Shown: positions 1-8,299, numbered from the stretch's first letter. The stretch is 26,245 nucleotides of DNA from Thermococcus sp. (GCA_027074805.1 JALTCK010000087.1:1-26245); one strand, 5' to 3'. The notes: generated from the letters alone by a model not told the origin. Translations and numbers: made by a program.

Positions 1-1
1 C

Positions 2-88
2 GCTCTCGGCGAGGTTGGGAAGATAGTGTTCCCCCATGGCAACCACCTTCTTAACATTAAAGGGTTCATTGGAAGTACGGTGTCCTGA
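2..88 (+). CDS. C-terminal end of an unidentified protein (5' truncated by window edge)
   Basis: Reading from base 2, an open frame of 28 codons runs to a TGA at 86-88. It encodes a plausible protein tail that includes VFPHGNHLLNIKGFIGS. The codon choice looks coding and the frame has no stop back to the window edge, so this is probably the end of a plus-strand gene lying upstream. I do not recognise the family from so short a piece. The next gene starts 84 nt downstream, with its own possible promoter elements in the gap. Confidence 0.5.
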   Translation, partial: ALGEVGKIVFPHGNHLLNIKGFIGSTVS

Positions 89-172
89 TTATATGCTTTG
101 TGCCCGGAAAAAGTAGGGAGCTAACTAATAGAAAAGGCTAAAAGGATATGTTCCCGGCTAAGATGGGTAGAG

Positions 173-850
173 ATGATAATTGGATTCGACTTCGACGGAA
201 CCGTAGTAGACAGCTATACTCCTATAGAGGAAGCCTTCAAGAGGAGCCTTGGGGTTAGATACCCCTGGCTTCCCGGAAAATCACTGTGGGCAAAACTGCT
301 CACAAAGATCGAGCTTCAATTCGAAAGACCAAGCTTTGGAGGACATGGGAAAACCCACAGATCGCCCTTTTTCCTGAGGACAAAGTTTTTTGAAACATGG
401 TTTCTGGAGAGGGCTAAACTCTCCAAGCCGATTGACGACGTTCCGGAACTTCTCAAGAGACTAAAAGAAGATGGACACGTGGTGCTATCCTTCTCAGCCG
501 AGGACTTCATAGATGGCATGAAAGTAAAGCGCCTAAAGATAGCCGGTCTTTACGACCTATTTGACGATGTCATCGTATTTGGCAGGGAGATGACCCTTGA
601 CGAGGCTTTTCGCCTCGTTCGTGAGAGGTACGGTAATGAAACGTTTATCTGGGTGGATGATAAACCCTGGCGCTTCATCGGAAGGGGAGACAAGAACACA
701 GAGTTCGTGTGGTACTACTTCCCATCCACCGCAAAGTTTGTAGAAAAGAATCGGGAGAAACTTGCTCTGATCCCTCACCTTCATGTCATAAGGGACCTCT
801 GGAGCATCTTCGACGTCATAGAAAGGATAAAACAGGAAAGGTCATCCTGA
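173..850 (+). CDS. HAD-superfamily hydrolase-like protein
   Basis: This 225-residue soluble protein begins with the HAD motif I signature DFDGT (Asp6 and Asp8), which supplies the nucleophile and acid/base in this phosphatase/dehalogenase superfamily. A motif II-like serine lies in LSFSAE (about residues 105-110), and a motif IV acidic pair is in WVDDKPW (Asp162-Asp163). The insert between residues about 25 and 85 would form the cap and does not match a subfamily I know, so the substrate is unknown. The ATG at 173 follows a weak GGGT site. An A/T-rich TATA-like element at about 137-145 or 88-97 could drive it. It converges on the next gene, and the two coding ends overlap by 9 bp (842-850). 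The superfamily is well supported; specific function is not. Confidence 0.8.
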   Translation: MIIGFDFDGTVVDSYTPIEEAFKRSLGVRYPWLPGKSLWAKLLTKIELQFERPSFGGHGKTHRSPFFLRTKFFETWFLERAKLSKPIDDVPELLKRLKEDGHVVLSFSAEDFIDGMKVKRLKIAGLYDLFDDVIVFGREMTLDEAFRLVRERYGNETFIWVDDKPWRFIGRGDKNTEFVWYYFPSTAKFVEKNREKLALIPHLHVIRDLWSIFDVIERIKQERSS

Positions 851-1126
851 GTCCGCATTGGTGTACTCTATCGTGTCCTCCACAAACTCATCGTAGGTAT
901 CCCCATCGACCTCTTCAAGCCTGAGGGAAAACTTCCTTCCGAGAGACCAGCGAACAGCGACTGATCCATTCTGCGTCTCGACGATGACAAGCCCGAAGGG
1001 AAGGTCGCCCGCCCAGTGATGTTTGGAGAAGCCGATCTCAAACCCCTTTTTCCTGAGCTCCTCAAGTATGCTCTCGTACGTTTTTATTGGCCCATGGGGA
1101 CTTCTCACGAAACCAATGTAGGGCAT
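842..1126 (-). CDS. Small uncharacterised protein, 94 aa
   Basis: This is a 94-residue acidic protein with no family I recognise. Its middle has alternating hydrophobic stretches (FGLVIVE, SVAVRWSLG, FSLRLEEVDG) that suggest a small beta-rich fold, and the N-terminal part (YESILEELRKKGFEIG) looks like a helix. The frame opens further up at 1147. I chose the ATG at 1126 because GGTG lies 7 nt before it, whereas the upstream ATG has no ribosome site and would fall close to or before the transcript start expected from the TATA-like GTTTTAAAT at about 1159-1167. It is convergent with the HAD gene and divergent from the phosphoesterase gene. No membrane segment or metal motif is visible. Confidence 0.65.
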   Translation of the reverse strand: MPYIGFVRSPHGPIKTYESILEELRKKGFEIGFSKHHWAGDLPFGLVIVETQNGSVAVRWSLGRKFSLRLEEVDGDTYDEFVEDTIEYTNADSG

Positions 1127-1211
1127 TTTTATGCACCATTGACCCATCGATGGACAGATTTAAAACCTTTTCGGTTCCCCTAACAAAGCTTAAAAGCCCA
1201 GAGCCTAAACT

Positions 1212-1898
1212 ATGAGCATGGGACCTAAACCCCTACCTGAGAAGGCCCTGAAAATCAGAAGAACAATGGTGGTGGCGGACCTTCACCTGGGATACGAGTT
1301 TGCTATGGCCAAAGAGGGCTTCTACCTTCCGAGGGTATTCCATGAGGTGGTTGGAAACCTGAAGTCCCTCCTAGAGCGTGAGAAACCCAAAAAACTGGTT
1401 ATAAACGGCGATTTGAAGCATTCTTTCGTCCCGGAATGGCGCGAGAGAAAGGAACTGAGGGTCTTTGCTGAGGAGATAACTCCTTTGGCCGACGAGGTTA
1501 TCCTCGTGAAGGGTAACCACGACATTGGAACGCTATGGCTGAGAGAACTGGGTGTTGAAATCGTCGACGAGCATGAAGTTGGGGGGTGGAAGCTCGTTCA
1601 CGGACACAAACTGGTTGAAGGGGAACGCTTCATAATCGGACATGAACACCCTGCCATAAGGCTCAGGGACGAGGTTGGGGCTCTGATAAAAGTCCCGGTC
1701 TTCCTCATGGGTGAGGAACTCATAGTTTTACCCGCGTTCAGTCCCTGGGCGTATGGAAACGACGTGCTCAGGGAGATCGTATCCCCCTTCCTTCGGACAA
1801 AAGAATTGAAAGGGACAAGGGTAATAGCACCTCTTGACAACGAACTCCTGGACTTTGGAACCCTTGGAAGGCTCTCCGAAGTGCTGAAGTCCCTGTAG
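1212..1898 (+). CDS. SbcD/Mre11-related metallophosphoesterase
   Basis: This 228-residue protein carries the full calcineurin-like phosphoesterase motif set: DLH (Asp23, His25), GDLKH (Asp67), GNHD (Asn102, His103), VHGH (about 130-132) and GHEH (144-146). Together these bind two catalytic metal ions. The GDLKH form and short length fit the archaeal family described as SbcD-related putative phosphoesterases, which have nuclease-like folds but no firmly established substrate. It lacks the Rad50 partner and C-terminal domains of true Mre11. A TATA-like CTTAAAAG at about 1188-1195 lies so close to the ATG that the transcript may be leaderless; the ATG at 1218 (third codon) is an alternative start. 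It is probably monocistronic, since the next gene has its own ribosome site 44 nt on. Confidence 0.88.
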   Translation: MSMGPKPLPEKALKIRRTMVVADLHLGYEFAMAKEGFYLPRVFHEVVGNLKSLLEREKPKKLVINGDLKHSFVPEWRERKELRVFAEEITPLADEVILVKGNHDIGTLWLRELGVEIVDEHEVGGWKLVHGHKLVEGERFIIGHEHPAIRLRDEVGALIKVPVFLMGEELIVLPAFSPWAYGNDVLREIVSPFLRTKELKGTRVIAPLDNELLDFGTLGRLSEVLKSL

Positions 1899-1942
1899 CC
1901 AAAACTTTAAATCGAGAGAGGCCAAGCCATATCGGTGGTGAA

Positions 1943-2650
1943 ATGAACCCGGTAAGCATCCTAGTATTCTTTGCCTATGCACCTGCACTTATCATCCTGT
2001 GGTACTTCTACCATGCAGATAGATACGAGCCTGAGCCAAGGCGTTACGTCATTGGCACCTTTCTTCTTGGGGGCACGCTTTCTGTGGGCATAGCTTACAT
2101 CCTTGAGAGTGTCCTGACGGTTGGAGGCGCAGTTACTCCATTACTTCCCACAACGGCCTTCTATGTTGCCCTCATAGCTGGCCTCGTTGAGGAACCATCA
2201 AAGGCCCTTGCGATAAGATGGCCCTTCAAGGCCGGACAGATGGACGGGATAATGGACGGGCTTGTCTACGGCGTTGCCGCGGGACTGGGATTTGCCGCCA
2301 CTGAAAACTTCCTCTACGGCCTCGGATGGGGGGTCTCAGTTACCATTACGAGGGCATTCCTAACGCCCTTCGCCCATGGGACGTGGAGCGCCATCATCGG
2401 TGTGGGATACGGGCTGATGGCTGAGGGAAAGACGGATTCCATGTGGCCCTTCTATTCTCTAGCAATATTTCTTCACTTCATCTGGGACTACTACGCCTTT
2501 TTGAGCTCAACGATACCCTCATACAACATTCTCCTGGTGTTTTTCATAATCCTCAACCTGGCCATTCTGAGATACTTTATGATAACAGGACAGGCTGAGG
2601 ACAGGGCAAAACTCTGGTACTATTGGTTCAAGAGGAGGGATGGAATGTGA
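1943..2650 (+). CDS. PrsW-like intramembrane metalloprotease
   Basis: This 235-residue protein has about seven predicted membrane segments. The conserved PrsW features appear in order: the N-terminal DRYEPEP segment (about 26-32), a membrane-embedded EEPSK motif (Glu83, Glu84, Lys87), an ATEN motif (Glu121, Asn122), a conserved histidine in FAHGTWS (His145) and a final HFIWD motif (His178, Asp182). In bacteria, PrsW cleaves an anti-sigma factor in the membrane. Archaea lack such sigma factors, so the substrate here is unknown. The ATG at 1943 follows a GGTG site with correct spacing. The stop codon overlaps the GTG start of the next small gene, suggesting translational coupling. Confidence 0.88.
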   Translation: MNPVSILVFFAYAPALIILWYFYHADRYEPEPRRYVIGTFLLGGTLSVGIAYILESVLTVGGAVTPLLPTTAFYVALIAGLVEEPSKALAIRWPFKAGQMDGIMDGLVYGVAAGLGFAATENFLYGLGWGVSVTITRAFLTPFAHGTWSAIIGVGYGLMAEGKTDSMWPFYSLAIFLHFIWDYYAFLSSTIPSYNILLVFFIILNLAILRYFMITGQAEDRAKLWYYWFKRRDGM

Positions 2651-2856
2651 GAATTGTGGATGACGCCCTCTTTGAGGCCCGTCCCTATGTAGAGTACTGG
2701 GAAAAGCTCGAAAAACTGGTGAAAGACCTCTGGAGGGAATCAACCGATCTCAACAACTTTATCGAGTTACTCAGCGAGGAGATGAACAGAGCAGAGGAGC
2801 CGTTTAAAACAGACCTCAGAATATTCCTCCAGAAGTTGGAATCGTTAAAGGGTTGA
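2647..2856 (+). CDS. Small acidic helical protein coupled to the PrsW-like gene
   Basis: This 69-residue soluble protein is rich in Glu, Lys and Leu and is probably all-helical, with possible coiled-coil character (for example WEKLEKLVKDLWRE and IFLQKLESLKG). I recognise no family. The frame extends upstream to an ATG at 2623, but the best start is GTG at 2647. It has a strong GAGGAGGGA site about 9 nt before it and overlaps the PrsW stop by 4 nt (GTGA). Such coupling suggests co-expression with the protease, so a regulatory or partner role is possible but is inference only. Confidence 0.7.
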   Translation: MRIVDDALFEARPYVEYWEKLEKLVKDLWRESTDLNNFIELLSEEMNRAEEPFKTDLRIFLQKLESLKG

Positions 2857-2905
2857 ACCAAAACCCATTTCTAAGCCCCTTTCCCTTTTCATCCGGGTGA
2901 GCAAA

Positions 2906-3568
2906 ATGAATGGTAAAGTGATTGGCGCAATAATAGCAGCGCTGATAATCGTAGGCATCGTTGGAATATGGTACTCCTCAAATCCCCCGTCAAAGGGAGT
3001 GGTAACAGATCCCAAGGGAGCGGTAATCGCAAAGATGGGATCCATGACATGCTACCACTATCAAGCAAACATCACCACCGTAGAGAACAATGTCACCGAG
3101 CAGAGTCTAGTTGAAGGTGGATACTCAAACAACTCCTACTTCTTCCACGGAAGGAAAGAAAACTTCGAATGGTGGGGACTCCTGAAAGGGATGAACCTAA
3201 CTGAGAAAATCCTGAAGAACGGCACCGTGAGTCGGGTAAACCTCACCCTAACCCGGAGCGAAGTAAAGGACTTAACCCTTTATGACCCAATTAAAACCGG
3301 ACTTAGGGTCCTTGGAAGTACCTCCGCTGTGAAAGTCTCAAAATCATGGATCACCGCTAACTATACCATCTACATCACGTACAATGGCCTAGGAGCCATT
3401 ATGACTGGTACCATCCAACTCCTCTATGGAAAGGATTACAGCCCCCAGCGAATCGAACTGAAAGGCAAAATAATCAGGGGAAACAAGACCCTGCAAGAAT
3501 TCACAATTTCTGCTGTTATACTGCCCTCCTGTGAGCTCCCAGAGTGGGTAAAAGAGCTTGGAGGTTAA
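2906..3568 (+). CDS. Membrane-anchored, sequon-rich extracellular protein
   Basis: This 220-residue protein has one hydrophobic N-terminal segment (about residues 5-24, GAIIAALIIVGIVG) followed by a polar domain. It carries about eight N-X-S/T glycosylation sequons (NIT, NVT, NNS, NLT, NGT, NLT, NYT, NKT). That pattern fits a surface protein anchored by its N-terminus and N-glycosylated outside the cell. The domain looks beta-rich and may bind a ligand, but I do not recognise it. A GTG at 2897 lies in frame, but the ATG at 2906 has GGTGA 6 nt upstream and is the better start. It converges on the DUF1667 gene, and the two TAA stops share the palindrome TTAA (3565-3568). Confidence 0.7.
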   Translation: MNGKVIGAIIAALIIVGIVGIWYSSNPPSKGVVTDPKGAVIAKMGSMTCYHYQANITTVENNVTEQSLVEGGYSNNSYFFHGRKENFEWWGLLKGMNLTEKILKNGTVSRVNLTLTRSEVKDLTLYDPIKTGLRVLGSTSAVKVSKSWITANYTIYITYNGLGAIMTGTIQLLYGKDYSPQRIELKGKIIRGNKTLQEFTISAVILPSCELPEWVKELGG

Positions 3569-3909
3569 GCCCCCCTCGTCGCCACTATTTTTATTCCTTT
3601 CCACTCTGCAACCACTTCTCCGATTTTTATTGGGGCCTTAAGCTTTATTTTGGCTAAATAGCTCATGAGTTCCGGAATTTTCTCCTTTGGTATTGGTTCC
3701 GCTGTTTTTACGCTCACCGTTGGAAGTGCACCTCCATCAACCCGCACAACACTTATGACTACCCTTTTTGGATTTGTAACTTCTTGAACCGCCCACTCCT
3801 TCCCACGCGGGCAGGTGCAACCCCGAACTTCCTTGACCTCTCCATCATCAACCTCAACTTCGATGGAACAACCGAGCGGACAGACGATGCAGGTAAAGCG
3901 ATAAATCAT
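3565..3909 (-). CDS. DUF1667 cysteine-rich protein of the glycerol-3-phosphate dehydrogenase operon
   Basis: This 114-residue protein has an N-terminal cysteine cluster (Cys7, Cys10, Cys14, Cys31, Cys33) in the form CIVCPLGC then CTCPRG. The spacing resembles the iron-sulfur segment of molybdopterin oxidoreductases, so it may hold an Fe-S cluster. It matches the family known as DUF1667 (COG3862), which occurs beside GlpA-like dehydrogenases and their FAD/NAD partner in Thermotoga, Firmicutes and Thermococcales. The start ATG overlaps the upstream stop as ATGA, and GGTG precedes it, so it is translationally coupled as the last gene of the operon. A role as small electron carrier or subunit is inferred, not proven. 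Confidence 0.85.
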   Translation of the reverse strand: MIYRFTCIVCPLGCSIEVEVDDGEVKEVRGCTCPRGKEWAVQEVTNPKRVVISVVRVDGGALPTVSVKTAEPIPKEKIPELMSYLAKIKLKAPIKIGEVVAEWKGIKIVATRGA

Positions 3910-5165
3910 ACCTTCACCACCTCCACGGTGAGAGTCTCTCCGGCTTTCTTGATTTCCTCAGCCTTCAGACTTAGCCTGAGCATCTCCGCAGGCTTAACAA
4001 CCGGGAGTTTAATCTCCTTGCCTACCTCTGGAATCCTGAGTTCAGCATTCTCCATTGGCTTTGCAACGCGGAGGTAAAGATATACATCCTTGTCACCACT
4101 GAGGTAGTGTGGGGCTAGGAGGCGGACATTTTCACCCTTCTCGACTTTGACCCACTTCCTGCTTTCAATTCCACCGTTTTCAATAAACTCCCTAGCTCCC
4201 TCGGCGGCAAGCTCGCCTTGTTCGGCCACATAGTCAACCAGGTCGTTTATGAGGAGAGAATTGCCGGCAACAAAAATCCCCGGAACGTTTGTTTCAAGTC
4301 TGTCGTTGACAACCGGCCCGCCTGTTGATGGATCAATCTCAACTCCAATCCTCTTCAGCTTCTTAACGCTTGGAACCAACCCCGCTGAGACCACCAGTGT
4401 GTCTGCATCAATCCAGAACTCGCTTCCCGGGATCTCCCTGAGGTTCTCGTCCACCTTCATGACCTTAACGCGTTCAACCCTTCCCTTACCCCTGACTTCC
4501 ACCACCTTATGACTTAGATAGAGCGGAATGTTAAAATCGCGTAGTATCATGACGTTTCTCGCTAGGCCACCGGGATAGGGCATCAGTTCTATGACCGCTT
4601 TAACTTTTGCACCCTCCAGAGCAAAACGACGTGCCATAATGAGACCCACGTCACCTGAACCTACTATGACAACGTCCTTTCCAGGTAGGATGCCGTAGAT
4701 ATCCATCAATGTCTGAGCCTCCCCAGCAGTGTAGATTCCCGACACACGATCACCGATGATTCCAATTTCGAAGGCATGCCTTTCACGAGCACCAGCGGTA
4801 TAAATTATTGCCTTGGTCCAGGCCTGGTAGGCCCCGCTTGGGGAGGTGAAGATTACGACCTTCTCGAGGTCAGAGTAGTTTGTGATTTCTAGAACTCTTG
4901 AGGCGGTTTTATATTGCACTCCAAGTTCGACCAGCCTTTTTGCAAGTCTTGAGGCGAACTCAGGCCCGGTTAGCTCTTCCCTGAAGTAGTGGAGGCCAAA
5001 GCCGGGGTGAATGCACTGTGGAAGGATTCCACCGAGGTAGTCGTTTTCATCGAGGAGGAGAACTTTTAAACCGAGTTCTTTTGCCCTTATCGCTGCAGCC
5101 ATTCCAGCAGGCCCCCCGCCTATGACAACGACGTCATAGTTGAGCATGGGAATCCTCGGGAACAT
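3906..5165 (-). CDS. FAD/NAD(P)-dependent oxidoreductase partner of glycerol-3-phosphate dehydrogenase
   Basis: This 419-residue pyridine-nucleotide disulfide-oxidoreductase-fold protein has an N-terminal FAD site (VVVIGGGPAGMAAAIRA, about 12-28) and a central NAD(P) site (VVIVGSGDVGLIMARRF). A late FAD motif lies in ETNVPGIFVAGN. It lacks the CxxC redox pair of thioredoxin reductases but has the QCIHPGFG segment typical of the glycerol/opine dehydrogenase-associated subfamily. It probably passes electrons from the GlpA-like subunit to NAD(P) or another acceptor. The frame opens at GTG 5168, but ATG at 5165 lies 7 nt after GGAGGG and overlaps the upstream stop as TGATG. It sits between the dehydrogenase and DUF1667 genes with overlaps at both ends. 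Confidence 0.85.
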   Translation of the reverse strand: MFPRIPMLNYDVVVIGGGPAGMAAAIRAKELGLKVLLLDENDYLGGILPQCIHPGFGLHYFREELTGPEFASRLAKRLVELGVQYKTASRVLEITNYSDLEKVVIFTSPSGAYQAWTKAIIYTAGARERHAFEIGIIGDRVSGIYTAGEAQTLMDIYGILPGKDVVIVGSGDVGLIMARRFALEGAKVKAVIELMPYPGGLARNVMILRDFNIPLYLSHKVVEVRGKGRVERVKVMKVDENLREIPGSEFWIDADTLVVSAGLVPSVKKLKRIGVEIDPSTGGPVVNDRLETNVPGIFVAGNSLLINDLVDYVAEQGELAAEGAREFIENGGIESRKWVKVEKGENVRLLAPHYLSGDKDVYLYLRVAKPMENAELRIPEVGKEIKLPVVKPAEMLRLSLKAEEIKKAGETLTVEVVKV

Positions 5166-6652
5166 CACGCATCCCTCCTAAGAATAGACTTCACATCACC
5201 AATTCCAACCTCGCTCCCCATACCCTTCAGTGTGACTTTCCAAGGTTCAACGCTGTATTCCCTCGCTAGAAGCTGGATTATCTTTGGCCTGCAGAAACTT
5301 CCCTGACATGTTCCAGTGGTGGCCTTTGTCCTGAACTTCACTGAATCAACGCTGGGTGTTTTAACGCCTATAAACTTCATTCTTTCGATGGCCTCCAAGA
5401 TGTCCCCCTCACTTACGTTGTTACACCTGCAGACTATCTTCCCGTAGGCCGGGTTTCTCTTGATGGCCTCATTTACCTGCTCAGGAGTCATCATGAAGAA
5501 GTGAGATATCTCCCTTCTATAGGGGTTCCACTTTGACTTCTTCTCCAGGTTGATTCCAAGCTCACGCTGAATTATCCCGGCAACCTCGTAGGCTATTGCC
5601 GGAGCACTGGTAAGTCCTGGCGAGCGAATCCCGGCGACGTTTATGAAGCCCCAGGCCTCTTCCTCGGCCTTTATTATGAAGTCACCACCCGTTGGCTCCG
5701 GTCTCAAGCCGGCAAATGTCCTTATCACCTTGCTCCTAGGCGGCAACTGGGGCCAGAGCTTTTTGGCACCTTCCCAGACGTTTTCAAGGCCCTCCCTTGT
5801 GGTTGCAAGATTCTCCTTCTCTTTGGGCGGCAAATCCTGGGCGTTCGGTCCTATCATCAGGTGGCCGCTTACTTCAGTCGTAACGACGATGCCCTTGCTT
5901 ATTGGTGTCGGTGTTGGGAAGAGGACCCTCCTGGGGCCGGGAACATCATCATCGAAAAGCCAGTACTCCCCTTTCCTTGGATGTATCTCGAAGTAGTCTA
6001 TTCCAGCCATTTTTGCTATCTCGTCTGCGTGAAGTCCGGCTGCGTTGATGACCACATCTGCCTCTATGAAACCGTTATTTGTTTCAACACCTTTGACCTC
6101 ACCATTTTCAATCTTTATCCCCACGACCTCGGTCCCGAGGTGTGTCTTGACGCCGTTTGCTACTGCGTTCTCCACTATTGCGATAACCGCAGGAATCGGC
6201 CCTATCTGACCAACTATTGGAACCCATAGAGCCCCTATCGCTTTCCTCGTGAGGTTCGGCTCGAGGTGAAAGACTTCATCCTTGTCGACAATTCTCATCT
6301 CGGGAACACCGTTCCTGTGGCCTCGCTCGAGGAGTCTCTCCAGCTCCTCGAAGTCCTCATCCTTCAGGGCAACTATAAGCGCACCGTTCCAGACGTGTGG
6401 AATCTCCAGTTCTTTCACCCATTGGTGCCAGAGTCTGTTACCTTTTATGCAGAGCTTCGCCCTTGTGGGATACCTCTCCGGATCGTCGTCGTAACCGCCG
6501 TGGATTAGAGCGGTGTTGGCCTTACTCACACCCCATCCTACATCAGGGGCTTTCTCAATGAGATGTACCTCGAGGTTCTCATATCTGCTGAGAACTCGCG
6601 CTATGCTCGCGCCGCTTATTCCAGCACCTATTATGGCAACTTTGGCCTTCAT
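5165..6652 (-). CDS. Anaerobic-type glycerol-3-phosphate dehydrogenase (GlpA-like)
   Basis: This 495-residue protein has an N-terminal FAD-binding motif (AIIGAGISGASIARVL) and the DAO-family substrate domain. Its C-terminal BFD-like [2Fe-2S] domain has CxC at Cys408/Cys410 and Cys449-x4-Cys454. This layout is that of GlpA-type FAD dehydrogenases oxidising glycerol-3-phosphate to dihydroxyacetone phosphate. A GGAGGGAGG site precedes the ATG, and a TATA-like GTTTTAAAG at 6692-6701 lies about 40 bp upstream, so the three-gene operon has its own promoter distinct from glpK. The following FAD/NAD protein and DUF1667 probably form the electron path. A 2-hydroxyglutarate oxidase-like role is the main alternative, but the neighbouring glycerol kinase argues for G3P. 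Confidence 0.88.
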   Translation of the reverse strand: MKAKVAIIGAGISGASIARVLSRYENLEVHLIEKAPDVGWGVSKANTALIHGGYDDDPERYPTRAKLCIKGNRLWHQWVKELEIPHVWNGALIVALKDEDFEELERLLERGHRNGVPEMRIVDKDEVFHLEPNLTRKAIGALWVPIVGQIGPIPAVIAIVENAVANGVKTHLGTEVVGIKIENGEVKGVETNNGFIEADVVINAAGLHADEIAKMAGIDYFEIHPRKGEYWLFDDDVPGPRRVLFPTPTPISKGIVVTTEVSGHLMIGPNAQDLPPKEKENLATTREGLENVWEGAKKLWPQLPPRSKVIRTFAGLRPEPTGGDFIIKAEEEAWGFINVAGIRSPGLTSAPAIAYEVAGIIQRELGINLEKKSKWNPYRREISHFFMMTPEQVNEAIKRNPAYGKIVCRCNNVSEGDILEAIERMKFIGVKTPSVDSVKFRTKATTGTCQGSFCRPKIIQLLAREYSVEPWKVTLKGMGSEVGIGDVKSILRRDA

Positions 6653-6691
6653 TTTCCTCCCTCCAATTTAACCCTAGAAACGTTCTTACCA

Positions 6692-6701
6692 GTTTTAAAG
6701 C
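6692..6701 (-). promoter_or_regulatory. TATA box of the glpA-like operon
   Basis: The minus strand reads CTTTAAAAC within an A/T-rich setting, about 40 bp before the dehydrogenase ATG. A transcript start about 25 bp downstream leaves a leader of roughly 20 nt containing the GGAGGGAGG site. The rest of the 165-bp gap (6653-6817) holds the oligo-T exit of glpK and no gene that I can see. Confidence 0.5.
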
Positions 6702-6817
6702 TTTTCTTAACCTTTAGTTTGGCCTAAGAGAGACGAGGGGACTGTTCTGGGCATAAAAAGGGAGGACATTAGTGAGCGTTAAGAGAGTGTACAGGAATGG
6801 ACTTTAAAAATTAGAAG

Positions 6818-8299
6818 TCAGTGGCCAATAACCCTCGCCCAACCCATTGCCCTCTTTACCGCCTCCTTCCAGCCGCGGTAGAGCCTCTCACGGGTTTCCT
6901 CGTCCATGGTCGGCTCAAAGACCCTCTCTGCCTTCCAGAGGCTCTTTATCTCATCGAGGCCGCTCCAGTAATCGACGGCCAGTCCAGCGAGATAAGCCGC
7001 TCCGAGGGCGGTGGTTTCCTTAACGACGGGCCTGACGACGCGCCTGTCTAGGATGTCCGCCTGGAACTTCATCAGGAAGTCGTTCGCCGTTGCACCCCCA
7101 TCGACGCGGAGTTCCCTTATCCCTACCAGCTTCTCCATCTCCCCTATGACGTCGCGCGTCAGGTAGGCTATGGCCTCAAGCGTTGCCCTCGCGAGATGCT
7201 CCCTCCCAGTTCCCCGAGTTATCCCGATTATAAGCCCGCGCGCAAACTGATCCCAGTAGGGTGCCCCGAGGCCGACGAACGCTGGAACGAAGTAGACCCC
7301 CTCGTTGCTCTCCAGCTTAGACGCGAGTTCCTCGGTTTCAGCGGCATGCTTGATTATCCTTATCCCGTCGCGGAGCCACTGTACAGCGGCACCGGTCACG
7401 AATATGCTCCCCTCAAGGGCGTAGGTGACCCTCTCGTTCAGGCCCCAGGCTATCGTCGTGAGCAGGTTGTCGGAGTAGCGGACGGTCTTTCCGGTGTTGG
7501 CCAGGATGAAGCTCCCGGTTCCGTAGGTGGCCTTGACCATTCCGGTCTCGAAGGCGGCTTGTCCAAACAGAGCGGCCTGCTGGTCGCCGGCGTCTCCGCT
7601 CACCGGGATCTCCGCACTAAGAAGCTCCTTCTTTGTGTAGCCGTAGACCTCGCTCGACTCTCTTACCTCGGGGAGGACGCTCTCGGGTATGTTGAAGAGT
7701 TCGAGCAGTTCATCGTCCCACTCCAGCTTTTTGATATTGAACAGCATCGTCCTAGACGCGTTGGAATAGTCAGTTACGTGCTCTCCGGTCAGGCGATAGA
7801 TTAGGAACGTATCAACAGTCCCGAAGAGGACCTCGCCCCTCTCGGCCTTTTCCCTCAGACCGGGCACGTTGTCGAGGAGCCACTTGAGCTTGCTCGCGGA
7901 GAAGTAGGCATCAGGCACGAGTCCGGTCTTCTCCCTTATAACGCCCCCGTACTCGCGCTTTATCTCCTCGACCATTTGGGCGGTTCTCCTGCACTGCCAG
8001 ACTATCGCGTTGTGGAGCGGTCTTCCGCCCCTGTCCCAGACTATCGTTGTCTCGCGCTGGTTGGTAATTCCAATAGCGGCTATCTGCCCCGGCTCGATTT
8101 TGGCTCTCTCAACGGCCGTCTTTATTGCCCTCAGCTGTGCCTCCCATATCTCCTCCGGGTCGTGCTCCACCCAGCCGGGCTTTGGGTAGTGCTGGGGAAA
8201 CTCGTACTGGCCGATGCCGTGCACGTTGCCCTCCCTGTCGAAGATTATTGCCCTCGCCGAAGTGGTTCCCTCATCGAGTGACATGATAAACTTCTCCAT
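6818..8299 (-). CDS. glpK: Glycerol kinase
   Basis: This 493-residue FGGY-family kinase phosphorylates glycerol to glycerol-3-phosphate with ATP. The N-terminal phosphate loop is SLDEGTTSARAI. FGGY signatures are visible in YFSASKLKWLL and in GLGAPYWD, and the ATP-site segments YGTGSF and DGGATAND are intact. Length and sequence match archaeal glycerol kinases such as that of Thermococcus kodakarensis. The ATG at 8299 follows GGTGAGACC. It lies 48 nt downstream of a GDPD gene and upstream of the GlpA-like operon. A weak TATA-like TAATATA at about 8331-8338 could add an internal promoter. Oligo-T runs after the stop probably end or attenuate the transcript before the dehydrogenase promoter. 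Confidence 0.97.
   Translation of the reverse strand: MEKFIMSLDEGTTSARAIIFDREGNVHGIGQYEFPQHYPKPGWVEHDPEEIWEAQLRAIKTAVERAKIEPGQIAAIGITNQRETTIVWDRGGRPLHNAIVWQCRRTAQMVEEIKREYGGVIREKTGLVPDAYFSASKLKWLLDNVPGLREKAERGEVLFGTVDTFLIYRLTGEHVTDYSNASRTMLFNIKKLEWDDELLELFNIPESVLPEVRESSEVYGYTKKELLSAEIPVSGDAGDQQAALFGQAAFETGMVKATYGTGSFILANTGKTVRYSDNLLTTIAWGLNERVTYALEGSIFVTGAAVQWLRDGIRIIKHAAETEELASKLESNEGVYFVPAFVGLGAPYWDQFARGLIIGITRGTGREHLARATLEAIAYLTRDVIGEMEKLVGIRELRVDGGATANDFLMKFQADILDRRVVRPVVKETTALGAAYLAGLAVDYWSGLDEIKSLWKAERVFEPTMDEETRERLYRGWKEAVKRAMGWARVIGH

Noticed and set aside
7196..7804. 202-codon plus-strand frame opposite glycerol kinase
   Set aside because: It lies wholly within glpK, on the opposite strand, and shows no domain; it is a shadow of the GC-rich codon pattern.
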